Below are positions 35,848 through 46,290 of a stretch of DNA of 64,000 nucleotides, one piece after another (within the stretch, counting starts at the first letter, position 1; every line of letters begins with the position of its first letter). The notes under the pieces are model-generated. The model was given only the letters and a program-made list of their open reading frames with translations. It ran no database searches and was not told the origin of the DNA. The stretch is from Cladorhizidae sp. MBARI D1340-BT2 (taxonomy: Eukaryota > Porifera > Demospongiae > Poecilosclerida > Cladorhizidae). The DNA is taken from positions 22,207,059 through 22,271,058 of the forward strand of contig JAQNBH010000002.1 of NCBI GenBank assembly GCA_028752905.1, read 5' to 3'. The translations under genes were made by a program, and so were the position numbers.

Positions 35848-36209
35848 GTGAGTCTCCGTCATCCACTGGTGAGCCTCTGTCATCCACTATCGAGCCTCCA
35901 TCTACTACTGAGCCTCTGTCATCCACTGGTGATCCTTCAACATTGGGAGGTTCTGGGTTGCCACATTTCAACCAGTCTTTGTCAGGTGATTCTGGTGTAG
36001 TGAAACGTGGAACGAAGCGTCGTAAGGTTGCACTTGTGACGTCTGTTTGTTGTGCTCTCTGTGGGACAGCCGAAGATAGTTCGGATTCTGAGGAGAACTG
36101 GGTGGAATGTGGCCACTGTGGAAGATGGTTTGAAGAGACATGTGCTGATGTAGACATTGGAAGTATTTTAGACATTGAATGGCTTTGTCACTTTTGTGAA
36201 AGTATTTGA
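35793..36209 (+). CDS. Transposase C-terminal tail with basic patch and PHD-like zinc finger, after third frame change
   Basis: Open in this frame from 35,793. First a Ser/Thr/Glu/Pro-rich stretch made of a degenerate 21-bp repeat (GEPLSST-like, 35,847-35,940), then KRGTKRRKVA, a likely nuclear localisation signal, then the finger at 36,051-36,197. Its spacing is C-x2-C-x15-C-x2-C-x4-E-x2-C-x14-C-x2-C, the PHD C4HC3 layout except that Glu replaces His at the fifth ligand. WVECGHCGRWF matches the usual W.(Q/E)C..C.RWF signature. PHD fingers commonly read histone H3 tails; that role here is inference. Ends at TGA 36,207-36,209. Confidence 0.75.
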   Translation, partial: ASTEEVRETEKQANPSSSGESPSSTGEPLSSTIEPPSTTEPLSSTGDPSTLGGSGLPHFNQSLSGDSGVVKRGTKRRKVALVTSVCCALCGTAEDSSDSEENWVECGHCGRWFEETCADVDIGSILDIEWLCHFCESI

Positions 36210-36552
36210 TTATTGGTCAAAATATGAAAAACAACCCCACTACTATTTGGTTTGCTTAAATATTAATGAGAAGATATAATAGTTAATTCATGGTACATCA
36301 TTATTGTGTGTGTAGAATGGAAGTTGTTGGCACAATTGTTGGGTTAAAAGGTGTGGCTGAAAACTCCCTCTGGTGGCTGAAAACTCCCTTAGTTAGGTGG
36401 GTGCACTTTGGTGTAAAAATCTGAACAAAACACATACATGATCCTTAACTAAAGTGATATTATTGTAGCCCAAGATATGCCCAACACTAAATCCTACAAA
36501 AAGAAATGAAGTTCAATGAAGAGTGTGGTAGAACAAGGAAAAGTAGCTTAGG
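36210..36552 (+). other. 3' non-coding region of the transposon
   Basis: About 340 AT-rich bp between the stop codon and the right terminus. It contains the two subterminal motif copies. No canonical AATAAA was seen. No gene. Confidence 0.6.
36353..36388 (-). promoter_or_regulatory. Two subterminal copies of the terminal motif, right
   Basis: tggctgaaaactccc occurs at 36,354-36,368 and again at 36,374-36,388, 20 bp apart, about 165-200 bp inside the right inverted repeat and in its orientation. Likely transposase-binding sites, by analogy with DNA transposons that carry several subterminal sites. Confidence 0.6.
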
Positions 36553-36577
36553 TGGCTGAAAACTCCCCCCGATACTA
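36553..36577 (-). repeat. Right terminal inverted repeat
   Basis: Read on the minus strand it starts TAGTAT and continues CGGGGGGAGTTTTCAGCCA, pairing with 33,471-33,495. Confidence 0.93.
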
Positions 36578-36579
36578 TA
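36578..36579. repeat. TA target-site duplication, right
   Basis: TA between the element end (gatacta) and gacccaatt of the interrupted A unit. Confidence 0.8.
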
Positions 36580-37006
36580 GACCCAATTAGGGCAAATATC
36601 AAGAACATGTTTAGCATCAAGTAAGAGTACAATTCATAACTGCCCTAATTAACAAGACCAAAGTCCCAGATTTTGTCAACTGATAGAGAAGGCCCTTATC
36701 TGCAACATGTGAACAGATTATCAATAAATGTAGTGGTTTTTCACTGGCAGGCCACCGCTTTGGCAACTGGAAAACGCCAGGAAAAATCCCAAACCTTACC
36801 ACTTCAAATCACCATAACTTGCTAATACTTAGAGTACTCAAAATTTTGGCACGTACAAAAGACAGATAATTAGAAGGGCTATCCGGTGATATAAAAATTA
36901 TCTTTTTTGGGTAAAGTGTAGAAATGTTATGAGCTTCACGGCAAAACAACAAGATTTTCGGGGGGAAAATGAGAAACATATAGACCCAATTAGGGCAAAT
37001 ATCAAG

Positions 37007-40000
37007 AACATGTTTAGCATCAAGTAAGAGTACAATTCATAACTGCCCTAATTAACAAGACCAAAGTCCCAGATTTTGTCAACTGATAGAGAAGGCCCTT
37101 ATCTGCAACATGTGAACAGATTATCAATAAATGTAGTGGTTTTTCACTGGCAGGCCACCGCTTTGGCAACTGGAAAACGCCAGGAAAAATCCCAAACCTT
37201 ACCACTTCAAATCACCATAACTTGCTAATACTTAGAGTACTCAAAATTTTGGCACGTACAAAAGACAGATAATTAGAAGAGCTATCCGGTGATATAAAAA
37301 TTATCTTTTTGGGGTAAAGTGTAGAAAAGTTATGAGCTTCACGGCAAAAAAACAAGATTTTCGGGGGGAAAATGAGAAACATAATATAGACCAAATTAGG
37401 GCAAATATCAAGAACATGTTTAGCATCAAGTAAGAGTACAATTCATAACTGCCCTAATTAACAAGACCAAAGTCCCAGATTTTGTCAACTGATAGAGAAG
37501 GCCCTTATCTGCAACATGTGAACAGATTATCAATAAATGTAGTGGTTTTTCACTGGCAGGCCACCGCTTTGGCAACTGGAAAACGCCAGGAAAAATCCCA
37601 AACCTTACCACTTCAAATCACCATAACTTGCTAATACTTAGAGTACTCAAAATTTTGGCACGTATAAAAGACAGATAATTAGAAGAGCTATCCGGTGATA
37701 TAAAAATTATCTTTTTTGGGTAAAGTGTAGAAAAGTTATGAGCTTCACGGCAAAAAAACAAGATTTTCGGGGGGGAAATGAGAAACATATAGACCAAATT
37801 AGGGCAAATATCAAGAACATGTTTAGCATCAAGTAAGAGTACAATTCATAACTGCCCTAATTAACAAGACCAAAGTCCCAGATTTTGTCAACTGATAGAG
37901 AAGGCCCTTATCTGCAACATGTGAACAGATTATCAATAAATGTAGTGGTTTTTCACTGGCAGGCCACCGCTTTGGCAACTGGAAAACGCCAGGAAAAATC
38001 ACAAACCTTACCACTTCAAATCATCATAACTTCCTAATACTTAGAGTACTCAACATTTTGGCACGTACAAAAGACAGATAATTAGAAGGGCTATCCGGTG
38101 ATATAAAAATTATCTTTTTTGGGTAAAGTGTAGAAATGTTATGAGCTTCACGGCAAAAAAACAAGATTTTCGGGGGGAAAATGAGAAACATATAGACCCA
38201 ATTAGGGCAAATATCAAGAACATGTTTAGCATCAAGTAAGAGTACAATTCATAACTGCCCTAATTAACAAGACCAAAGTCCCAGATTTTGTCAACTGATA
38301 GAGAAGGCCCTTATCTGCAACATGTGAACAGATTATCAATAAATGTAGTGGTTTTTCACTGGCAGGCCACCGCTTTGGCAACTGGAAAACGCCAGGAAAA
38401 ATCACAAACCTTACCACTTCAAATCACCATAACTTGCTAATACTTAGAGTACTCAAAATTTTGGCACGTACAAAAGACAGATAATTAGAAGAGCTATCCG
38501 GTGATATAAAAATTATCTTTTTTGGGTAAAGTGTAGAAAAGTTATGAGCTTCACGGCAAAACAACAAGATTTTCGGGGGGAAAATGAGAAACATATAGAC
38601 CAAATTAGGGCAAATATCAAGAACATGTTTAGCATCAAGTAAGAGTACAATTCATAACTGCCCTAATTAACAAGACCAAAGTCCCAGATTTTGTCAACTG
38701 ATAGAGAAGGCCCTTATCTGCAACATGTGAACAGATTATCAATAAATGTAGTGGTTTTTCACTGGCAGGCCACCGCTTTGGCAACTGGAAAACGCCAGGA
38801 AAAATCCCAAACCTTACCACTTCAAATCACCATAACTTGCTAATACTTAGAGTACTCAACATTTTGGCACGTACAAAAGACAGATAATTAGAAGGGCTAT
38901 CCGGTGATATAAAAATTATCTTTTTTGGGTAAAGTGTAGAAATGTTATGAGCTTCACGGCAAAAAAACAAGATTTTCGGGGGGAAAATGAGAAACATATA
39001 GACCCAATTAGGGCAAATATCAAGAACATGTTTAGCATCAAGTAAGAGTACAATTCATAACTGCCCTAATTAACAAGACCAAAGTCCCAGATTTTGTCAA
39101 CTGATAGAGAAGGCCCTTATCTGCAACATGTGAACAGATTATCAATAAATGTAGTGGTTTTTCACTGGCAGGCCACCGCTTTGGCAACTGGAAAACGCCA
39201 GGAAAAATCCCAAACCTTACCACTTCAAATCACCATAACTTGCTAATACTTAGAGTACTCAAAATTTTGGCACGTACAAAAGACAGATAATTAGAAGAGC
39301 TATCTGGTGATATAAAAATTATCTTTTTGGGGTAAAGTGTAGAAAAGTTATGAGCTTCACGGCAAAAAAACAAGATTTTCGGGGGGAAAATGAGAAACAT
39401 AATATAGACCAAATTAGGGCAAATATCAAGAACATGTTTAGCATCAAGTAAGAGTACAATTCATAACTGCCCTAATTAACAAGACCAAAGTCCCAGATTT
39501 TGTCAACTGATAGAGAAGGCCCTTATCTGCAACATGTGAACAGATTATCAATAAATGTAGTGGTTTTTCACTGGCAGGCCACCGCTTTGGCAACTGGAAA
39601 ACGCCAGGAAAAATCCCAAACCTTACCACTTCAAATCACCATAACTTGCTAATACTTAGAGTACTCAAAATTTTGGCACGTATAAAAGACAGATAATTAG
39701 AAGAGCTATCCGGTGATATAAAAATTATCTTTTTTGGGTAAAGTGTAGAAAAGTTATGAGCTTCACGGCAAAAAAACAAGATTTTCGGGGGGGAAATGAG
39801 AAACATATAGACCCAATTAGGGCAAATATCAAGAACATGTTTAGCATCAAGTAAGAGTACAATTCATAACTGCCCTAATTAACAAGACCAAAGTCCCAGA
39901 TTTTGTCAACTGATAGAGAAGGCCCTTATCTGCAACATGTGAACAGATTATCAATAAATGTAGTGGTTTTTCACTGGCAGGCCACCGCTTTGGCAACTGG

Positions 40001-43000
40001 AAAACGCCAGGAAAAATCCCAAACCTTACCACTTCAAATCATCATAACTTCCTAATACTTAGAGTACTCAACATTTTGGCACGTACAAAAGACAGATAAT
40101 TAGAAGGGCTATCCGGTGATATAAAAATTATCTTTTTTGGGTAAAGTGTAGAAATGTTATGAGCTTCACGGCAAAACAACAAGATTTTCGGGGGAAAAAT
40201 GAGAAACATATAGACCCAATTAGGGCAAATATCAAGAACATGTTTAGCATCAAGTAAGAGTACAATTCATAACTGCCCTAATTAACAAGACCAAAGTCCC
40301 AGATTTTGTCAACTGATAGAGAAGGCCCTTATCTGCAACATGTGAACAGATTATCAATAAATGTAGTGGTTTTTCACTGGCAGGCCACCGCTTTGGCAAC
40401 TGGAAAACGCCAGGAAAAATCCCAAACCTTACCACTTCAAATCACCATAACTTGCTAATACTTAGAGTACTCAAAATTTTGGCACGTACAAAAGACAGAT
40501 AATTAGAAGAGCTATCCGGTGATATAAAAATTATCTTTTTTGGGTAAAGTGTAGAAAAGTTATGAGCTTCACGGCAAAAAAACAAGATTTTCGGGGGGGA
40601 AATGAGAAACATATAGACCAAATTAGGGCAAATATCAAGAACATGTTTAGCATCAAGTAAGAGTACAATTCATAACTGCCCTAATTAACAAGACCAAAGT
40701 CCCAGATTTTGTCAACTGATAGAGAAGGCCCTTATCTGCAACATGTGAACAGATTATCAATAAATGTAGTGGTTTTTCACTGGCAGGCCACCGCTTTGGC
40801 AACTGGAAAACGCCAGGAAAAATCCCAAACCTTACCACTTCAAATCACCATAACTTGCTAATACTTAGAGTACTCAAAATTTTGGCACGTACAAAAGACA
40901 GATAATTAGAAGCGCTATCCGGTGATATAAAAATTATCTTTTTTGGGTAAAGTGTAGAAATGTTATGAGCTTCACGGCAAAAAAACAAGATTTTCGGGGG
41001 GAAAATGAGAAACATATAGACCCAATTAGGGCAAATATCAAGAACATGTTTAGCATCAAGTAAGAGTACAATTCATAACTGCCCTAATTAACAAGACCAA
41101 AGTCCCAGATTTTGTCAACTGATAGAGAAGGCCCTTATCTGCAACATGTGAACAGATTATCAATAAATGTAGTGGTTTTTCACTGGCAGGCCACCGCTTT
41201 GGCAACTGGAAAACGCCAGGAAAAATCCCAAACCTTACCACTTCAAATCACCATAACTTGCTAATACTTAGAGTACTCAAAATTTTGGCACGTACAAAAG
41301 ACAGATAATTAGAAGAGCTATCCGGTGATATAAAAATTATCTTTTTGGGGTAAAGTGTAGAAAAGTTATGAGCTTCACGGCAAAAAAACAAGATTTTCGG
41401 GGGGAAAATGAGAAACATAATATAGACCAAATTAGGGCAAATATCAAGAACATGTTTAGCATCAAGTAAGAGTACAATTCATAACTGCCCTAATTAACAA
41501 GACCAAAGTCCCAGATTTTGTCAACTGATAGAGAAGGCCCTTATCTGCAACATGTGAACAGATTATCAATAAATGTAGTGGTTTTTCACTGGCAGGCCAC
41601 CGCTTTGGCAACTGGAAAACGCCAGGAAAAATCCCAAACCTTACCACTTCAAATCACCATAACTTGCTAATACTTAGAGTACTCAAAATTTTGACACGTA
41701 TAAAAGACAGATAATTAGAAGAGCTATCCGGTGATATAAAAATTATCTTTTTTGGGTAAAGTGTAGAAAAGTTATGAGCTTCACGGCAAAAAAACAAGAT
41801 TTTCGGGGGGGAAATGAGAAACATATAGACCAAATTAGGGCAAATATCAAGAACATGTTTAGCATCAAGTAAGAGTACAATTCATAACTGCCCTAATTAA
41901 CAAGACCAAAGTCCCAGATTTTGTCAACTGATAGAGAAGGCCCTTATCTGCAACATGTGAACAGATTATCAATAAATGTAGTGGTTTTTCACTGGCAGGC
42001 CACCGCTTTGGCAACTGGAAAACGCCAGGAAAAATCCCAAACCTTACCACTTCAAATCATCATAACTTCCTAATACTTAGAGTACTCAACATTTTGGCAC
42101 GTACAAAAGACAGATAATTAGAAGGGCTATCCGGTGATATAAAAATTATCTTTTTTGGGTAAAGTGTAGAAATGTTATGAGCTTCACGGCAAAAAAACAA
42201 GATTTTCGGGGGGAAAATGAGAAACATATAGACCCAATTAGGGCAAATATCAAGAACATGTTTAGCATCAAGTAAGAGTACAATTCATAACTGCCCTAAT
42301 TAACAAGACCAAAGTCCCAGATTTTGTCAACTGATAGAGAAGGCCCTTATCTGCAACATGTGAACAGATTATCAATAAATGTAGTGGTTTTTCACTGGCA
42401 GGCCACCGCTTTGGCAACTGGAAAACGCCAGGAAAAATCCCAAACCTTACCACTTCAAATCACCATAACTTGCTAATACTTAGAGTACTCAAAATTTTGG
42501 CACGTACAAAAGACAGATAATTAGAAGGGCTATCCGGTGATATAAAAATTATCTTTTTGGGGTAAAGTGTAGAAAAGTTATGAGCTTCACGGCAAAAAAA
42601 CAAGATTTTCGGGGGGGAAATGAGAAACATATAGACCAAATTAGGGCAAATATCAAGAACATGTTTAGCATCAAGTAAGAGTACAATTCATAACTGCCCT
42701 AATTAACAAGACCAAAGTCCCAGATTTTGTCAACTGATAGAGAAGGCCCTTATCTGCAACATGTGAACAGATTATCAATAAATGTAGTGGTTTTTCACTG
42801 GCAGGCCACCGCTTTGGCAACTGGAAAACGCCAGGAAAAATCCCAAACCTTACCACTTCAAATCACCATAACTTGCTAATACTTAGAGGACTCAAAATTT
42901 TGGCACGTACAAAAGACAGATAATTAGAAGAGCTATCCGGTGATATAAAAATTATCTTTTTTGGGTAAAGTGTAGAAAAGTTATGAGCTTCACGGCAAAA

Positions 43001-46000
43001 AAACAAGATTTTCGGGGGGGAAATGAGAAACATATAGACCCAATTAGGGCAAATATCAAGAACATGTTTAGCATCAAGTAAGAGTACTATTCATAACTGC
43101 CCTAATTAACAAGACCAAAGTCCCAGATTTTGTCAACTGATAGAGAAGGCCCTTATCTGCAACATGTGAACAGATTATCAATAAATGTAGTGGTTTTTCA
43201 CTGGCAGGCCACCGCTTTGGCAACTGGAAAACGCCAGGAAAAATCCCAAACCTTACCACTTCAAATCACCATAACTTGCTAATACTTAGAGTACTCAAAA
43301 TTTTGGCACGTACAAAAGACAGATAATTAGAAGAGCTATCCGGTGATATAAAAATTATCTTTTTGGGGTAAAGTGTAGAAAAGTTATGAGCTTCACGGCA
43401 AAAAAACAAGATTTTCGGGGGGAAAATGAGAAACATAATATAGACCAAATTAGGGCAAATATCAAGAACATGTTTAGCATCAAGTAAGAGTACAATTCAT
43501 AACTGCCCTAATTAACAAGACCAAAGTCCCAGATTTTGTCAACTGATAGAGAAGGCCCTTATCTGCAACATGTGAACAGATTATCAATAAATGTAGTGGT
43601 TTTTCACTGGCAGGCCACCGCTTTGGCAACTGGAAAACGCCAGGAAAAATCCCAAACCTTACCACTTCAAATCACCATAACTTGCTAATACTTAGAGTAC
43701 TCAAAATTTTGGCACGTATAAAAGACAGATAATTAGAAGAGCTATCCGGTGATATAAAAATTATCTTTTTTGGGTAAAGTGTAGAAAAGTTATGAGCTTC
43801 ACGGCAAAAAAACAAGATTTTCGGGGGGGAAATGAGAAACATATAGACCAAATTAGGGCAAATATCAAGAACATGTTTAGCATCAAGTAAGAGTACAATT
43901 CATAACTGCCCTAATTAACAAGACCAAAGTCCCAGATTTTGTCAACTGATAGAGAAGGCCCTTATCTGCAACATGTGAACAGATTATCAATAAATGTAGT
44001 GGTTTTTCACTGGCAGGCCACCGCTTTGGCAACTGGAAAACGCCAGGAAAAATCCCAAACCTTACCACTTCAAATCACCATAACTTGCTAATACTTAGAG
44101 TACTCAAAATTTTGGCACGTACAAAAGACAGATAATTAGAAGGGCTATCCGGTGATATAAAAATTATCTTTTTGGGGTAAAGTGTAGAAATGTTATGAGC
44201 TTCACGGCAAAAAAACAAGATTTTCGGGGGGAAAATGAGAAACATATAGACCCAATTAGGGCAAATATCAAGAACATGTTTAGCATCAAGTAAGAGTACA
44301 ATTCATAACTGCCCTAATTAACAAGACCAAAGTCCCAGATTTTGTCAACTGATAGAGAAGGCCCTTATCTGCAACATGTGAACAGATTATCAATAAATGT
44401 AGTGGTTTTTCACTGGCAGGCCACCGCTTTGGCAACTGGAAAACGCCAGGAAAAATCCCAAACCTTACCACTTCAAATCACCATAACTTGCTAATACTTA
44501 GAGTACTCAAAATTTTGGCACGTACAAAAGACAGATAATTAGAAGGGCTATCCGGTGATATAAAAATTATCTTTTTGGGGTAAAGTGTAGAAAAGTTATG
44601 AGCTTCACGGCAAAAAAACAAGATTTTCGGGGGGGAAATGAGAAACATATAGACCAAATTAGGGCAAATATCAAGAACATGTTTAGCATCAAGTAAGAGT
44701 ACAATTCATAACTGCCCTAATTAACAAGACCAAAGTCCCAGATTTTGTCAACTGATAGAGAAGGCCCTTATCTGCAACATGTGAACAGATTATCAATAAA
44801 TGTAGTGGTTTTTCACTGGCAGGCCACCGCTTTGGCAACTGGAAAACGCCAGGAAAAATCCCAAACCTTACCACTTCAAATCACCATAACTTGCTAATAC
44901 TTAGAGGACTCAAAATTTTGGCACGTACAAAAGACAGATAATTAGAAGAGCTATCCGGTGATATAAAAATTATCTTTTTTGGGTAAAGTGTAGAAAAGTT
45001 ATGAGCTTCACGGCAAAAAAACAAGATTTTCGGGGGGGAAATGAGAAACATATAGACCCAATTAGGGCAAATATCAAGAACATGTTTAGCATCAAGTAAG
45101 AGTACTATTCATAACTGCCCTAATTAACAAGACCAAAGTCCCAGATTTTGTCAACTGATAGAGAAGGCCCTTATCTGCAACATGTGAACAGATTATCAAT
45201 AAATGTAGTGGTTTTTCACTGGCAGGCCACCGCTTTGGCAACTGGAAAACGCCAGGAAAAATCCCAAACCTTACCACTTCAAATCACCATAACTTGCTAA
45301 TACTTAGAGTACTCAAAATTTTGGCACGTACAAAAGACAGATAATTAGAAGAGCTATCCGGTGATATAAAAATTATCTTTTTGGGGTAAAGTGTAGAAAA
45401 GTTATGAGCTTCACGGCAAAAAAACAAGATTTTCGGGGGGAAAATGAGAAACATAATATAGACCAAATTAGGGCAAATATCAAGAACATGTTTAGCATCA
45501 AGTAAGAGTACAATTCATAACTGCCCTAATTAACAAGACCAAAGTCCCAGATTTTGTCAACTGATAGAGAAGGCCCTTATCTGCAACATGTGAACAGATT
45601 ATCAATAAATGTAGTGGTTTTTCACTGGCAGGCCACCGCTTTGGCAACTGGAAAACGCCAGGAAAAATCCCAAACCTTACCACTTCAAATCACCATAACT
45701 TGCTAATACTTAGAGTACTCAAAATTTTGGCACGTATAAAAGACAGATAATTAGAAGAGCTATCCGGTGATATAAAAATTATCTTTTTTGGGTAAAGTGT
45801 AGAAAAGTTATGAGCTTCACGGCAAAAAAACAAGATTTTCGGGGGGGAAATGAGAAACATATAGACCAAATTAGGGCAAATATCAAGAACATGTTTAGCA
45901 TCAAGTAAGAGTACAATTCATAACTGCCCTAATTAACAAGACCAAAGTCCCAGATTTTGTCAACTGATAGAGAAGGCCCTTATCTGCAACATGTGAACAG

Positions 46001-46290
46001 ATTATCAATAAATGTAGTGGTTTTTCACTGGCAGGCCACCGCTTTGGCAACTGGAAAACGCCAGGAAAAATCCCAAACCTTACCACTTCAAATCATCATA
46101 ACTTCCTAATACTTAGAGTACTCAACATTTTGGCACGTACAAAAGACAGATAATTAGAAGGGCTATCCGGTGATATAAAAATTATCTTTTTTGGGTAAAG
46201 TGTAGAAATGTTATGAGCTTCACGGCAAAAAAACAAGATTTTCGGGGGGAAAATGAGAAACATATAGACCCAATTAGGGCAAATATCAAG
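37007..46290. repeat. 2,018-bp pentameric higher-order repeat, several copies
   Basis: The 406-bp unit with cataatatag occurs in the monomers at 37,007, 39,025, 41,043, 43,061 and 45,079, exactly 2,018 bp apart (5 x 403 + 3). It is followed each time by a unit with cacgtataaaag. The units at 42,658 and 44,676 share gaggact, and those at 43,061 and 45,079 share gtactatt. Phase and content hold up to about 46.3 kb, where the order changes. Confidence 0.88.

Larger units (their letters stand above)
33793..36209 (+). pseudogene. DDE_1-family (pogo/Jerky-like, CENP-B-related) transposase gene with PHD-like finger, frame-disrupted
   Basis: The product would bind the element ends and catalyse cut-and-paste transposition in the nucleus. 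Order of parts: psq-type helix-turn-helix across an 80-nt intron; CENP-B/Tc5-type DNA-binding domain (about residues 73-142 of the spliced protein); DDE_1 domain with YNCDESGF (D186), VFDGHGSH (D293) and MQPCDVGFF (D329); the conserved FRVTGLCPIN and EGYDLTHDELYLEW motifs; a long charged helix; a basic KRGTKRRK stretch; and a PHD-like finger ending at the TGA at 36,207. The frame shifts at about 34,987, between 35,359 and 35,395, and between 35,793 and 35,975. The last shift could be a 128-nt intron (35,848-35,975, GTGAGT...CAG). The other two have no plausible intron and look like single-base losses. CENP-B itself derives from this transposase family. Family assignment is firm; present activity is doubtful. 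Confidence 0.85.
33471..36577 (+). mobile_element. Pogo/Jerky-type (Tc1/mariner superfamily) DNA transposon, 3,107 bp
   Basis: Seen: 25-bp terminal inverted repeats with one mismatch, flanking TA dinucleotides, interruption of one A monomer whose two parts add up to exactly 403 bp, and an internal gene for a DDE_1-type transposase. TA target duplication and this protein architecture are typical of pogo-like elements. It is the only non-satellite sequence in the window and the only copy of the element here. The termini appear intact, but the gene is frame-disrupted after the catalytic domain, so the copy is probably non-autonomous. The TAG...CTA ends with TA target site are the simplest reading; the surrounding TATA makes the last two bases on each side slightly ambiguous. 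Confidence 0.93.

Noticed and set aside
35591..36175. 194-codon minus-strand frame (and a 74-codon one at 35,659-35,883)
   Set aside because: Antisense of the charged-helix and Ser/Thr-rich regions; low-complexity purine-rich DNA leaves both strands open.
33471..36577. Retrotransposon or viral integration
   Set aside because: No reverse transcriptase, long terminal repeats or poly-A tail; the TA duplication, inverted repeats and DDE_1 transposase define a cut-and-paste DNA transposon.
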